Origin: Magnetococcales bacterium
GTDB lineage: Bacteria; Pseudomonadota; Magnetococcia; Magnetococcales; Magnetaquicoccaceae
Length of the DNA stretch: 52,992 bases
NCBI GenBank assembly: GCA_015231755.1
Contig: JADGAZ010000007.1
Span: 114,390 to 167,381 of the forward strand
Reading direction: 5' to 3'
Below the pieces are notes generated by a model that was given only the letters and a program-made list of their open reading frames with translations, searched no databases and was not told the origin of the DNA. Below, in pieces: positions 17,651 to 31,621 of the stretch; the stretch's first letter is position 1; every line of letters begins with the position of its first letter. Both the position numbers and the translations under genes were made by a program.

Positions 17651-18688
17651 TCAGTGAACGTTTGATAGGGAGAAGGACTCCTTGATTTGGATGATCTCCG
17701 GCAAGATTGTGATAAATTTCAGAACCAGGTCAGGATCGAACACGGTGCCTGCGCCGCGCTGGATTTCGTTGATTGCCTCTTCCACACTCCAGGGTTGTTT
17801 GTAGGGACGCTGGGAGGTAAGGGCATCGAATACGTCGGTCACGCAACAGATGCGGCCCATGAGAGGAATCTTTGCGCCCGCCAAGCCATAGGGATAACCG
17901 TTACCATCCCATCTTTCGTGGTGGGTAACGGCAATAAGATGGGCGGTGTACAATAAAACGGAAGGCTCTTTGTCCAGAAGGTGCCCTCCCAGAACGGTGT
18001 GGGTTTTCATGATGGAAAACTCTTCGGCGGTCAGTTTTCCCGGTTTCAGAAGAATACTGTCCGGGATACCGATCTTGCCCACATCGTGCATGGGGGCGGC
18101 ATTGAGCAATAGTTCCTGATCGTGGACGGACAGGCCTGCGGCCCGTCCCAGCAAGGCGGAATACTGGCTCATGCGTATGATGTGGTTTCCGGTTTCGTTG
18201 TCTCGGTATTCCGCAGCCTGACCGAGCCGCCGAATGATCTCCAACCGGGTGCGGAGCAGCTCCAGCTTGCTTTTCGTCAGTGCCTGGGCCGTGCGTGCAC
18301 TGCGCAGGATATAGCGTGCCCGGTGGCCCAGCAGGCTCCAGTTGATGGGCTTGGTGATAAAATCGGTGGCCCCCAGCTGATAGGCCAGATCGATCGAGGT
18401 GACATCGTGCAGACTTGTGGCCATGACGATGGGCAGATGCTCCATGCCTTTGTGCTGACGGATGGTCTGACACAGGGCAAATCCATTCATTCGGGGCATC
18501 ACCACATCGGAGATCACCAAGTCGGGATGATCGCTTTGCACCATCTCCCAGGCCTGCATGCCATCTTCGGCCTCTATCACGTTGAAGCCGTATTGCTCCA
18601 AGACCTCTCGCATAGGCAATCGTTGTACGTCCTCGTCATCGACGATCAATATGGAATGTTTTTTAATGCTAACTGTCGGTTCGCACAC
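17651..18688 (-). CDS. Response regulator phosphodiesterase (REC-HD-GYP)
   Basis: A 345-residue protein: N-terminal receiver ([20 protein letters not shown], phospho-acceptor in LVISDVVMPRMNG) followed by an HD-GYP domain with HDVGKIGIPD and HHERWDGNGYPYGL, so the metal-binding His/Asp residues are kept and the GYP triad is present. Enzymes of this type hydrolyse c-di-GMP to pGpG or GMP. The GTG at 18688 has CAGGAG six bases upstream and is preferred; an in-frame ATG at 18715 would add nine residues. Either start overlaps the 3' end of the upstream hybrid kinase, so the two are translationally linked. Confidence 0.93.
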   Translation of the reverse strand: MCEPTVSIKKHSILIVDDEDVQRLPMREVLEQYGFNVIEAEDGMQAWEMVQSDHPDLVISDVVMPRMNGFALCQTIRQHKGMEHLPIVMATSLHDVTSIDLAYQLGATDFITKPINWSLLGHRARYILRSARTAQALTKSKLELLRTRLEIIRRLGQAAEYRDNETGNHIIRMSQYSALLGRAAGLSVHDQELLLNAAPMHDVGKIGIPDSILLKPGKLTAEEFSIMKTHTVLGGHLLDKEPSVLLYTAHLIAVTHHERWDGNGYPYGLAGAKIPLMGRICCVTDVFDALTSQRPYKQPWSVEEAINEIQRGAGTVFDPDLVLKFITILPEIIQIKESFSLSNVH

Positions 18689-21600
18689 CGCATTCTCCTG
18701 TCCGTGTGGCTGCATAACAAGTTGTTCAAGGCATGCCTGGTTTCGGAAAAAACCGGACCGATTTGTTGCAAATGCCGATGCACCAGCGCCAGATTGCTAT
18801 GGTGTTTTTCCATGTTCCATCCCAGTTCGGCCAACCGCGCCGCCCCCATGGTGAGGCTGGAGGATTTCAGGGTATGGGCCGTGGTTCTCACACTCTCCGG
18901 GTCGTTTCGTTCCAGAGCCTGTTCCAATGCGACCAGCAGTTTCGGTATGCTCGCCATGTAGTGTTTCACCATCTTGTGAAACAGTTGGTTATCTCTTTTC
19001 TGGACCAATTCCAGAATGCGCTCCAAAACAATTCGGTCCAAAATAGGAATGGCAGGTATGGCAGACCCATTGGTCGGGTTGTCGGGTTGCGGGGCAGACA
19101 GCAACGTCGCCTGTGGCGGCTTCGGATGTGGGTTGGAGGCTGATCTGGCGGTTGGCTTCTGCGTATTGGTGCCGTCGCGTGTCTGTGGCATCCAACGATG
19201 CAGGATGGCTCCCAGATCCGCTTGGCTAAAAGGTTTGCGTAAATAGTCGTCCATGCCGGCCTCCTTGCATTGCTGCCGACTCTGCTCCAACACGTGGGCG
19301 GTCAACGCAATGATGGGAGTGTGCGGATGCCCGGCATCGACTTCCCATTGACGCAGACGCCTGGTCGTCTCGAAACCATCCAGAATGGGCATTTCGCAAT
19401 CCATGAAAATGGCATCGAAGTGGGGATCCGTCTCTCGCACGAGGTTGATGGCCCGTTGTCCATTGCTGACCACCATCACCTGGCAACCGAACAGTTCCAG
19501 GGTCGCCTGCGCCACCTCCTGGTTGACCAGGTTGTCCTCCACCAGGAGGACGCGACCTGTGAAATGGAGGTTGTCCGGGGTATACGGTTGTTGGATGGCA
19601 TGCCAGCTTTCGATCTCCTGTCGATCACTCTGCTGCTGCTTGCCGAAACGGGCGGTAAACCAGAAGCACGAACCACGGCCAGGAACACTGTCCACCCCCA
19701 GTTCTCCATCCATCATGACTACCAGGCGCCGGGTGATGGCCAGTCCCAATCCGGTGCCACCAAATTTGCGTGAGATGGATGGCTCTTCCTGGGAAAATAC
19801 CTGAAACAGATGCTGCTGGAACTCCGGAGAGATGCCGATGCCCGTATCGGTCACCTGGAATCGGAACAGGACATCCGCATCCCGTTCCTTCTCGACCTCC
19901 ACCGACATGCTGACCGATCCATCTTCGGTGAACTTGATGGCATTACCCATCAGATTGAACAGGATCTGGCTAAGGCGGTAGGGATCCCCCAGCAGATGCG
20001 CAGGCAGACCGGTGAGTGGCTTGAGATGCAAGTCCAACCCCTTACTTTTGACCCGTTCCGCGAACATGTCGATGATGTCGTGGATCACTACGTCCAGGTC
20101 GAAGCGCAACAGTTCCAGAACCAATTGGCCCGCCTGGATTTTGGAGAGATCCAGGATGTCGTTGATGATGCGCAGCAAGGTGCGTCCGGAGCGATGGATG
20201 GTTTGCATATAATGATATTGTTGCTCCGTCAACGGGGTGGTTCTCAGGAGCAGGTCGGTCATTCCCAATATACCGTTCATGGGGGTGCGGATTTCGTGAC
20301 TCATGGTGGAAAGAAAATCGCTTTTGGCCTGGGCGGCAACTTCCGCTCTCTGTCTGGCTTTGGATAATTCTTCTTCGATCTGTCTGCGCTTGGTGATGTC
20401 CCGGAAGGAGACGACCGCCCCGCGCACTTCTCCAGCTCGGTGGATGGGCGAGGCGATCATGGCCACCGGAAAGCTGTGGCCATCCTGATGCCAAAGCAAC
20501 TCCTCCTCCGACGTGACCACCCGGCCTTGATGCAGCACTTCACGCAAAAAGCAGTCGGCCGGAGGATAGGGAGAACCATTGGCCCGCGTATGGTGAAACA
20601 GGGTATGGGAGGATTTTCCAAGCACCTCTGCCTCGCTCCACCCTAGGATCGTCAGGGCGGTGGGGTTGATGAAGGTGATCACTCCGGCCCAATCGACCAC
20701 ATACAGCCCTTCGCCCAGGGTGGCGGTGATTTCCCGCAACTTGTCCCGTTCCAGTTGCAGTTCGGATTGGATTTGCTCCCGTTCCTGGATTTCCCGGCTC
20801 AACAGGGCGTTGGTCTTCCGGAGGGATTCTTCCACTTCCATGCTTTTTCTGCGATTCCGGTAGCCTTCGATGATTTGCGCGCAGGCGGAAACGACCGGTC
20901 CCAGGTGCATCACCAGTTCTTGGTGATATCCTTGCGGCCGATTGGCCAACCCCAGCATCCCCACCAATTTTTCCCGGCGTTTGATGGGTATGCCCAAAAA
21001 GGCGTGGAACGTCGGATGGGCATCAAACAGAGCGGACCATTGTGGGTCTTTGGCCGGATCATTGATGATCAGTGGATGACCGTCCTGCACGCAGTCGCCA
21101 TAAATCGCGCACATGCGGGTAAAAAGATCTTCCTCCCGGGGGTGGTTGGCCAAGCTCTGAAAGCAAATGGGGCCTTGCTCCTCCGACGTGATTTCAGCAA
21201 TGCATCCGTGGGTGCTGCCGGTCAATTTCAGAATTTCCCGCAGGAGATCGTTAAACAGGGCATCAGGTTGCGATTCCTCGATGAACAGGTTCTGGATGCG
21301 GTTGATGCACTCCAGTTGGGTTTTGGCCGCCAGGAGTTCCAGAGCCATGGATCTTGGGGCGGTAATGTCTTGCATTTGCACCACGAAATGGCAGGTCTGA
21401 TCCTCCCAATCCCGCACCAGAAAAACGCTCAACAGCACCTGCACGATGTGACCATCCTTGTGGAGATAGCGTATTTCCATGGGGTGTGGGGGGATGTCCT
21501 CTGTCAGTATTCGGTGCAAATATTTTTTGCCGAGGTGCAGATCTTCCTCATGGAGGATGCTTTGCATGTCGATGGACAGCAGTTCTTCATCCCGATAGCC

Positions 21601-21765
21601 GAGGATGGCACAAAGCGACTGATTCACTTCGAGAAAGCGGCCTTGTTCCGAGACGAGAGCCGTTCCCATGGTGGCTTTCTCGAAAAGCTCAAGAAAAATT
21701 TTATAGTTTAATGACGCACATCCATCATCATTCTTATAATTAATGTTTTGTATGCGAATGGACAT
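18646..21765 (-). CDS. Hybrid histidine kinase: PAS-GAF-PAS-HisKA-HATPase-REC-Hpt
   Basis: A 1039-residue soluble kinase. PAS with PAC at about residues 25-150 ([20 protein letters not shown]), a GAF-like domain at about 170-320 (LRKTNALL follows it), a second PAS at about 345-460 ([20 protein letters not shown]), HisKA with H490 ([15 protein letters not shown]), HATPase ([16 protein letters not shown]), receiver with D789 ([11 protein letters not shown]) and a C-terminal Hpt with H964 ([13 protein letters not shown]). No membrane segment. AAGGAG about 11 bases before the ATG overlaps the stop region of the preceding kinase gene. Its phosphotransfer domain could pass phosphate to the REC-HD-GYP protein encoded immediately downstream. 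Confidence 0.94.
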   Translation of the reverse strand: MSIRIQNINYKNDDGCASLNYKIFLELFEKATMGTALVSEQGRFLEVNQSLCAILGYRDEELLSIDMQSILHEEDLHLGKKYLHRILTEDIPPHPMEIRYLHKDGHIVQVLLSVFLVRDWEDQTCHFVVQMQDITAPRSMALELLAAKTQLECINRIQNLFIEESQPDALFNDLLREILKLTGSTHGCIAEITSEEQGPICFQSLANHPREEDLFTRMCAIYGDCVQDGHPLIINDPAKDPQWSALFDAHPTFHAFLGIPIKRREKLVGMLGLANRPQGYHQELVMHLGPVVSACAQIIEGYRNRRKSMEVEESLRKTNALLSREIQEREQIQSELQLERDKLREITATLGEGLYVVDWAGVITFINPTALTILGWSEAEVLGKSSHTLFHHTRANGSPYPPADCFLREVLHQGRVVTSEEELLWHQDGHSFPVAMIASPIHRAGEVRGAVVSFRDITKRRQIEEELSKARQRAEVAAQAKSDFLSTMSHEIRTPMNGILGMTDLLLRTTPLTEQQYHYMQTIHRSGRTLLRIINDILDLSKIQAGQLVLELLRFDLDVVIHDIIDMFAERVKSKGLDLHLKPLTGLPAHLLGDPYRLSQILFNLMGNAIKFTEDGSVSMSVEVEKERDADVLFRFQVTDTGIGISPEFQQHLFQVFSQEEPSISRKFGGTGLGLAITRRLVVMMDGELGVDSVPGRGSCFWFTARFGKQQQSDRQEIESWHAIQQPYTPDNLHFTGRVLLVEDNLVNQEVAQATLELFGCQVMVVSNGQRAINLVRETDPHFDAIFMDCEMPILDGFETTRRLRQWEVDAGHPHTPIIALTAHVLEQSRQQCKEAGMDDYLRKPFSQADLGAILHRWMPQTRDGTNTQKPTARSASNPHPKPPQATLLSAPQPDNPTNGSAIPAIPILDRIVLERILELVQKRDNQLFHKMVKHYMASIPKLLVALEQALERNDPESVRTTAHTLKSSSLTMGAARLAELGWNMEKHHSNLALVHRHLQQIGPVFSETRHALNNLLCSHTDRRMRCANRQLALKNIPY

Positions 21766-21779
21766 TTTTCGTTAACTCC

Positions 21780-23408
21780 TTAGTCTAAAGTATAATAATC
21801 TACTTGTTGCAGCATGTTGAATAATTCGGACTTCTGAAATGGTTTGGAGAGATAGTGTGTGCTGCCGGCTTGCTGACTGCGCATTTTTTCTTCTTCCATG
21901 GCGTGGGCTGACAGTACGATGATCGGTATGGGATTTCGTCTTGAGGTCTGCTCCCATTGACGGATCTGCCGGGTGGCGGTGTGGCCGTCCATAATCGGCA
22001 TCTGCACATCCATAAAGATCACATCGAAATGATCCTCCTTCACCCGATCGAGGGCCTCCTTGCCATTGTTCACCATGACCACCTGATGCGACGTTTGCAT
22101 CAGATAGGCCTCGAACAGGACCTGATTTTCCTCGACATCTTCTGCCAGCAGGATGCGCAAGTTTTTTGTGTTGCTTGGCGGTAGGTGCGCCACAGACGTG
22201 ACCGTGGCTACCGGAGAGGCCGCCCGTCGCATAGGCAGTGTGCAAAAGAATGTACTACCCTGATTGGGTTGGCTTTCCACCCAGATGCGTCCTCCCATCA
22301 GTTCCACCAGTCGCCGGCAGATCGCCAATCCCAAACCTGTTCCGCCATAGGAACGGCTGATCCGTGCGTTGGCTTGACTGAATTGGTCAAAGATGTGTGC
22401 CATTTGTTCCGGGGCAATGCCTATGCCGGTATCGACCACCTTGAACAACAGGCATTCGGGCTCCTGCGGATGGGGGAGCATGCTCACCGTCACGCCTCCC
22501 TGGTGGGTGAATTTGATCGCATTGCCCAGCAGATTGATCAAAACCTGACGTACCCGGCCATCATCCCCCAGAATGGTGTCCGGGATCTCCGCGCTCACCA
22601 CCTCTTCCAGCGTCAACCCCTTGTCCATGGCGGGCATCCGCATCATTTGCATGGTTTCCTTCAACATTTGACGGGGGGAGAAGGGCGTGTCGACCAAAGC
22701 GATGCCTCCCGCCTCAATGCGTGAGAAATCCAGGATGTCGTTGATCACCACCAACAAGGCCTTGCCAGACTGATGCATGATCTTGGCAAAACGATGTTGT
22801 TGGGGGGTAAGTTTGGATTCCAGCAGCATTTCGGCCAAGCCCAGCACCACGTTCATGGGGGTACGGATTTCGTGGCTCATGGCGGCCAGGAAATCTCCTT
22901 TGGCGCGACTGGCCTCTTCGGCCTGTTGCTGGGCCTGAAGCAAGGCTTTTTCCATCAACCGACGCTCTGTGATGTTGGTAAAAATCCATACTCTGCCAAC
23001 CATGCCGTTTTTGCACAGCAAGGGGGCGGAATAACGATCAAAAATTCGGCCATCCTTAAAGTGCAACGTGTCGCGATCGATGGTGTCGGACTGATTGATT
23101 TCCCGCACCCGATGCAGAAAAGCAGCCGGCTTTTCCACCTGCGAGAGCACACGTCTGAGCCATGCGTGATCCCGTGGTTTCGAGTCGGTATCGGCAAGCC
23201 GCCACATCTCCCGGAAACGGGTGTTGGCGCGCAAAATTTTGCCATTCGTGGATAGCATCAGCATGGCGTCGCGTGTGGATTCGAAGGCCGCTTTCATCAA
23301 ATCTTTATTTTTGCATACTTTAATTTTATTTTTATCGTTTTTATGTGAATTTTGGATATTTCCGATCATGGGTGAGCAGTTCGGCAGATCCGTTCGCAAG
23401 GTCTTCAT
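21780..23408 (-). CDS. Hybrid histidine kinase: PAS-HisKA-HATPase-REC
   Basis: A soluble kinase of 542 residues. One PAS domain (about residues 40-160, LSTNGKILRANTRFREMW to FTNITERRLME), HisKA with H179 ([11 protein letters not shown]), HATPase ([20 protein letters not shown]) and a receiver with D467 (FMDVQMPIMDG). It lacks an Hpt domain, unlike its neighbour. The ATG at 23408 is chosen because GAGGAGG ends six bases upstream; earlier ATG or TTG codons overlap that site. First gene of a three-gene minus-strand operon; 14 bp separates it from the next kinase. The two kinases may share the downstream Hpt. Confidence 0.93.
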   Translation of the reverse strand: MKTLRTDLPNCSPMIGNIQNSHKNDKNKIKVCKNKDLMKAAFESTRDAMLMLSTNGKILRANTRFREMWRLADTDSKPRDHAWLRRVLSQVEKPAAFLHRVREINQSDTIDRDTLHFKDGRIFDRYSAPLLCKNGMVGRVWIFTNITERRLMEKALLQAQQQAEEASRAKGDFLAAMSHEIRTPMNVVLGLAEMLLESKLTPQQHRFAKIMHQSGKALLVVINDILDFSRIEAGGIALVDTPFSPRQMLKETMQMMRMPAMDKGLTLEEVVSAEIPDTILGDDGRVRQVLINLLGNAIKFTHQGGVTVSMLPHPQEPECLLFKVVDTGIGIAPEQMAHIFDQFSQANARISRSYGGTGLGLAICRRLVELMGGRIWVESQPNQGSTFFCTLPMRRAASPVATVTSVAHLPPSNTKNLRILLAEDVEENQVLFEAYLMQTSHQVVMVNNGKEALDRVKEDHFDVIFMDVQMPIMDGHTATRQIRQWEQTSRRNPIPIIVLSAHAMEEEKMRSQQAGSTHYLSKPFQKSELFNMLQQVDYYTLD

Positions 23409-24776
23409 CCTCATCCTCCTCGGGTAAAACAAATTTTCTCTGTCATTTTTTGGGTTCGGTATTTGAGCTTCGTTAAATCAAGATATGCTGAAAAATGAAA
23501 ACAAACAATCATAGGATCTATGATTTTCATGTAGAGGATATTCGATAAATATGTAGTACTTTATTCCGATATCCCCTCATTTTTTCGTTTTACGCGTAGA
23601 TTTTTTTCAAGATGCCAATTTTGAGTCCCCCGGAAACAGTCGACTTTGGAGCATTTTTTGTCCTGCACGATGGCGGCGATTGTGGTGTTATCTATTCATA
23701 ATTATATAATAAAAACAACGTTATATGCGCTGAATGTTCCGTTTGATGGACCGCCAAGTTCGTTTGGTTCAAACGCATTTCCGGATGCCGGATGAGCATC
23801 ATCATCTTCCGCACGCAGGTGTTGCCAATGCTCCCAAAGGGTTATTTTTTCGAGCTATATTATGCCACACTGGGGCGTCCGAACACGCCGGGGCCATTCT
23901 GGTGCCGCATTCTGAGGCCGTGGGAGCGACCTTCGACGAAGTGACGACCAGATCATCAAGGCTCTTGGATTGAACAGGGGTCAGCAGTGGCAGGATTCGG
24001 CAGTTTTCCGCTCCAACATGGCTAATTTTGGCCTCATCAAAAAGCCCCTACCGCGATCATGGGCCTACCCTGTGGTAGCCGTGGCAGGCCCACAGTCACT
24101 TCGTTGAGCCGCCCAAGATCGGTCGGATAGCGAATGGTTTGTTCCGTCATCGATTGCGGGTTTATTCTCTTAATATTAATTGTATCTGTTATAGTATAAT
24201 TTAAATTTTAATAAATTTGCATCCAAACTATAGATTGATACAAAGCCTTTAAAAATATTTATAAATATATTGACTTGATGTGTATTAAACAATAATTATA
24301 TAGAGAAAGTGATTATTTTTTTGTTGATTCAATAATCGAGTACAGCTACTATTCTTCGTAAATATACAGAGAAATGAACAATTGCTCAGTAATTGACAGT
24401 TTTTTCTGTATTGTAATCTGTGAATTTGTAAATATTTACTCTGTCAATTGTAAGAAATTGTGTAACCGTTAAGCTCAGTAAAACGCTTCTGGCTGCTTGA
24501 ATCTACTTGGGAAGTAGTGATGGGGCGGGTTGGCCTCGCAAATCCGCATCGACTGCTCAACAGGATAAGATATCCAACTCCGGCAACATCTCCCGCACCA
24601 AGTGGGCCGTGGCGGCGAAATGCCCCTGGTAAACCCGGAGATGGTGAAGCCAAAAAATATCAAATGTATATATTACTGATGATTGTTGTAATGTAGACAT
24701 TGCAACTAACTATTAGTTTTTATTGTATGGAAATGAACAAAACTTAAATAAAATCGCAGAGGCTTGGAGGCAATAT
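23409..24776. other. AT-rich gene-poor stretch with mobile-element scars
   Basis: About 1.37 kb with no gene I can support. Much of it, especially 24150-24470 and 24650-24770, is strikingly AT-rich against GC-rich flanks. Two GC-richer islands stand out: 23730-24130, containing the repeat block described separately, and 24470-24655, whose frames on the minus strand look like a worn transposase end but match no family I can name. The promoters of the divergent kinase operon and the orphan regulator must lie here; I see no clear consensus. Confidence 0.6.
24030..24131. repeat. Mobile-element scar B (second copy of the scar A end modules)
   Basis: Bases 24030-24081 match 17359-17410 with about 7 differences in 52. 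Bases 24102-24131 are the reverse complement of a block at 17611-17639 (shared core CCGACCGATCTTGGGC). In this copy the two modules are almost adjacent and one is inverted relative to scar A. Confidence 0.55.
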
Positions 24777-25409
24777 ATGTTCAAAGTTTATTTAACTGAC
24801 GATCATGCCATTCTGAGAGAAGGCTTGAAGGCTATGCTGAATGGTGATCCCGAACTCATGGTGACCAATGAAAGCGCAACCGGGAAAAAGACAATCCGCG
24901 ATCTTTCCAAAGAAGAGTTCAATCTGCTGGTTTTGGACATCAAGTTGCCGGACATGGATGGCCTCGAAGTGTTGCAGCGGGTCATCCAGGCACAGCCCAA
25001 GCTGCGGGTGTTGTTTTTGACTTTGGTTGCCGACGAAACGTTGGCCATTCGGCTTGTGAGGGCGGGGGCTGCCGGTTATGCGACCAAGAAAATGCCACCA
25101 ATGCAGATTGTGGATGCCATGCGGTTGGTGGCGCGCGGCGGACGCTTTCTGGCCCCGGAGCTGGCTGTCAAGGTTGTCGAGAAGATTTTCACGGGTCAGG
25201 AGGCGGATCTGCACGAACAGTTGACCAACCGTGAATACAGCATTTTTCTCAAGCTCGCCGCCGGTATGCAGATTACCACGATTGCCCGCGAGTTGAACCT
25301 CGCACCCAGTACAGTTAGCACCCACCGCATCCGTATTTTAGAAAAAATGAATCTGACCAACAACGCAGATCTGGTACGCTATGCCATCTTACGCAACCTG
25401 ATGAATTGA
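24777..25409 (+). CDS. Orphan NarL/FixJ-type response regulator
   Basis: A 210-residue two-domain regulator. Receiver: acidic pair D8 D9 (LTDDHAILREG), phospho-acceptor D54 (LVLDIKLPDMDG), Thr and Lys switch residues (LFLTLVADE, GYATKKM). C-terminal LuxR-type helix-turn-helix: LTNREYSIFLKLAAGM, then IARELNLAPSTVSTHRIRIL. The ATG at 24777 follows GGAGG with a 6-base spacer; an earlier in-frame ATG at 24729 (16 codons upstream) and the TTG that opens the frame lack one. No kinase is adjacent: it is alone in an AT-rich, IS-scarred region, so its partner may be one of the kinases nearby or elsewhere. Possibly acquired with the surrounding DNA. Confidence 0.92.
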   Translation: MFKVYLTDDHAILREGLKAMLNGDPELMVTNESATGKKTIRDLSKEEFNLLVLDIKLPDMDGLEVLQRVIQAQPKLRVLFLTLVADETLAIRLVRAGAAGYATKKMPPMQIVDAMRLVARGGRFLAPELAVKVVEKIFTGQEADLHEQLTNREYSIFLKLAAGMQITTIARELNLAPSTVSTHRIRILEKMNLTNNADLVRYAILRNLMN

Positions 25410-25474
25410 CTAAAATTCAATGGAGACTGCGCCATTGTTTGGGGAGCCGGTGCGACAAAAAGAGAAACAATGGG

Positions 25475-25550
25475 TGTGTAATAGGTAAGACTTGATCTGA
25501 GGTTTCTGGTAGGACGGATGGAAACCAACCCAAGGAGGAGATCAGCCATA
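25475..25550 (+). mobile_element. IS481-type left-end copy 1
   Basis: This 76-bp block starts TGTGTAATAGGTAAGACTT and is closely similar to 25847-25922, where it precedes a transposase start. Here no transposase follows: the sequence diverges right after the region that would hold the ribosome site. It is a solitary IS end, left by decay or deletion. Confidence 0.6.
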
Positions 25551-25610
25551 AGAATCCGATCCTGAATTGTCGTTATTTGACCAATATCAATAAAATGTGT
25601 GAAAACTGAG

Positions 25611-25648
25611 CAGAAAGTCCGGACCAGAAAGTCCGGACCAGAAAGTCC
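25611..25648. repeat. 14-bp direct tandem repeat
   Basis: The unit CAGAAAGTCCGGAC occurs at 25611-25624 and 25625-25638, followed by a partial third unit. Each unit contains the small palindrome GTCCGGAC. No function is evident. Confidence 0.7.
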
Positions 25649-25846
25649 CTGGTCCACAGGTATTGGAGAATTTAGGCCGAGAAAGAATAGAAACGCGGTT
25701 CTTAAGTGTGCGTGGGTCCGGGTTCAGATCAAAGAGAATTTCAAACCGGTCCCGCTAACCACTGGTAAAATAGAATTTTTCAGACGTAAAAAAGCTGCCC
25801 TTGAAGGCGGCCTTCATTTTGAGACTTTCTTGATAATTTTGATTGT

Positions 25847-26040
25847 TGTGTAATAGGCAAGACTTAATCTGACATTTCTGGTAAGATGGATGGAAACCAA
25901 CCCTAAGGAGGATGTCAGAGATGAACGCGGAAGAGAAGATCATCAAGAACAAGGTCGGGCTGTTAAATTTGGCGGAGATGTTGGGGAGTGTGTCGCGGGC
26001 CTGCAAGGTAAGGGGCCTCTGGGGGCATTTCTGGGGGTAG
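25847..26040 (+). pseudogene. IS481-family transposase remnant (left end plus first 30 codons)
   Basis: The IS left end (25847-25920, starting TGTGTAATAGGCAAG, with AAGGAGG before the gene) is followed by an ATG at 25921 that opens into MNAEEKIIKNKVGLLNLAEM and then LGSVSRACKV, the typical N-terminus of IS481-like transposases. Homology ends near 26010; a stop follows at 26038-26040 after eight unrelated codons. The rest of the transposase (about 300 residues with its DDE catalytic core) is missing. The break coincides with the inverted repeat next to tRNA-Ala, suggesting that a later insertion or deletion cut the IS. Confidence 0.75.
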
Positions 26041-26065
26041 GTCAGGTGCCCCCAGAAATGCCCCC
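26021..26065. repeat. Perfect 17-bp inverted repeat beside tRNA-Ala
   Basis: GGGGGCATTTCTGGGGG (26021-26037) and its exact complement (26049-26065) flank an 11-base loop. Similar G-run repeats, together with CTTCCTTGG direct repeats like those at 26089-26107 and 26160-26169, are found between tRNA genes and integrase genes of genomic islands. No integrase is present here, so this reads as an attachment-region remnant. The repeats are seen; the interpretation is inference. Confidence 0.55.
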
Positions 26066-26114
26066 CAAATTTTTGGCTGTCAACGCACTTCCTTGGGCTT
26101 CCTTGGACAATAAA

Positions 26115-26145
26115 AAAGCCCGTAAAGTTTGATTTTACGGGCTTT
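26115..26145 (-). terminator. Hairpin downstream of tRNA-Ala
   Basis: AAAGCCCGTAAA (26115-26126) pairs perfectly with TTTACGGGCTTT (26134-26145). On the minus strand the stem ends in a T-run (complement of the A-run at 26112-26117), which is a classical intrinsic terminator for the tRNA. Confidence 0.75.
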
Positions 26146-26178
26146 CTGGACTGTATTGGACTTCCTTGGATTCTGATT

Positions 26179-26254
26179 TGGTGGAGGTGAACGGGATCGA
26201 ACCGATGACCTCCTGCTTGCAAAGCAGGCGCTCTCCCGACTGAGCTACACCCCC
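26179..26254 (-). tRNA. tRNA-Ala (anticodon TGC)
   Basis: A 76-nt cloverleaf on the minus strand: acceptor GGGGGTG paired with CACCTCC, D-arm GCTCAGTCGGGAGAGC, anticodon stem CCTGC/GCAGG with loop TTTGCAA giving anticodon TGC, T-arm with GGTTCGATCCC, and an encoded CCA tail. Its 3' end faces the IS and attachment-like scars, consistent with use of this tRNA as an integration site. Confidence 0.95.
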
Positions 26255-26486
26255 GTGGTTGGATGAGGCAAGAAGAAATTGAAGCGCTGATCCTGATGGT
26301 GCTGGCTTTTCTTTCTGAACGACGATCTTCTTCGTCTATTGTCGCCTGACATGGTCGGGAGCGCAAGTGATTTTCCATGGTGGCGTGTTGCATTCGCGCC
26401 GGAGGCGGCTTGACGTTTTGATCCAGGCGTCCATCGGGGGGCTGCGTCTTGCGCGCCAGAGGTATGCGGTGGGTGTCATGGGGGGA

Positions 26487-27403
26487 TCAGGGGGCGTCGA
26501 AGCGCAGGGAATTGATGCGGTTGCGACCTCCGGATTTGGCGGCATATAGTTGTTCATCCGCCAATGCGATCACGTGCAGGGGAGACCGACCGGCGATGCA
26601 GCGGACCGTGACCACTCCCAGACTGGCGGTGACATAAGGGAAGACCGAGGATTTGGCGTGGGGGATCTTCAAGCCGCTGATGGACTCGCGCAATTTTTCC
26701 GTCAAGCGCAACGCCCCTTCGTAGCCGGTCTCCGGCAGAATGCAGACAAACTCCTCCCCTCCATAACGGGCTCCCAGATCGGCGGCGCGGGTGATGGTCT
26801 GCAACACCACGCCGCCGATGCGACGCAGGCAGTCATCTCCCGCCAGATGGCCGTAGGTGTCGTTGTAGGCTTTGAAATGGTCCACGTCGAACAGGATCAT
26901 CGACAACAGACCCCGGGTGCGGGCCAGACGCAGGTATTCCCGTTCCAGTTCGGTATCGAAGTGGCGACGATTCGACAGACCGGTCAACGCATCGGTGACG
27001 GCCAGACGCATCAGTTGATCCCGGGCGTGTTTGAGTTCGATCTGATTGCGTACCCTGGCCCGTACCACCGGAGGACTCACCGGTTTGGTGATGTAGTCCA
27101 TGGCGCCCAGTTCCAATCCCCGGGCCTCGTTGTCCACATCGCTCATGGCGGTGACGAAGATCACCGGGATGGTGGCGGTACTGCGTTCCTGTTTCAGACG
27201 GGCGCAGACTTCATAGCCATCCAGGTCGGGCATCATGACATCCAGCAGAATCAGATCCGGCTGGGCGGTCTTGGCCAGTTCCACGGCCTTGAGACCGTCC
27301 GTGGCAAAGAGAATTTCGTATTTGTCTTCGAGGATATCGGTCAACACCGCAATGTTGATCGGTTCATCATCCACGATCAGAATGATGCCGGGAAGCTCCA
27401 CAT

Positions 27404-27407
<4 letters not shown>
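26487..27407 (-). CDS. Response regulator diguanylate cyclase (REC-GGDEF)
   Basis: A 306-residue protein with the same architecture as the cyclase at 16.4 kb: receiver ([19 protein letters not shown], phospho-acceptor in [13 protein letters not shown]) and GGDEF domain with active GGEEF at residues 216-220 and an inhibitory RxxD site (RAAD) five residues before it. Its start overlaps the stop of the 1399-residue kinase by 4 bp, so it is translationally coupled to, and probably phosphorylated by, that kinase. The two cyclases share long stretches and may be paralogues. Confidence 0.95.
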
Positions 27408-31603
<4,196 letters not shown>

Positions 31604-31621
31604 GCGGTGCTCATGGAAGTT

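Larger units (their letters stand above)
25410..25846. other. Intergenic DNA with an isolated IS481-like end and a short tandem repeat
   Basis: No gene is supported. It contains an IS end copy (25475-25550) and a 14-bp tandem repeat (25611-25648), both listed separately. The remainder shows no coding signal. Confidence 0.5.

Noticed and set aside
23734-23973. A 79-codon plus-strand frame in the AT-rich gap
   Set aside because: It has no ribosome site, no recognisable family and adjoins element scars; more likely decayed DNA.
25755-26393. A 212-codon minus-strand frame spanning tRNA-Ala
   Set aside because: It reads through a tRNA, a terminator and IS scars, so it cannot be a real gene.
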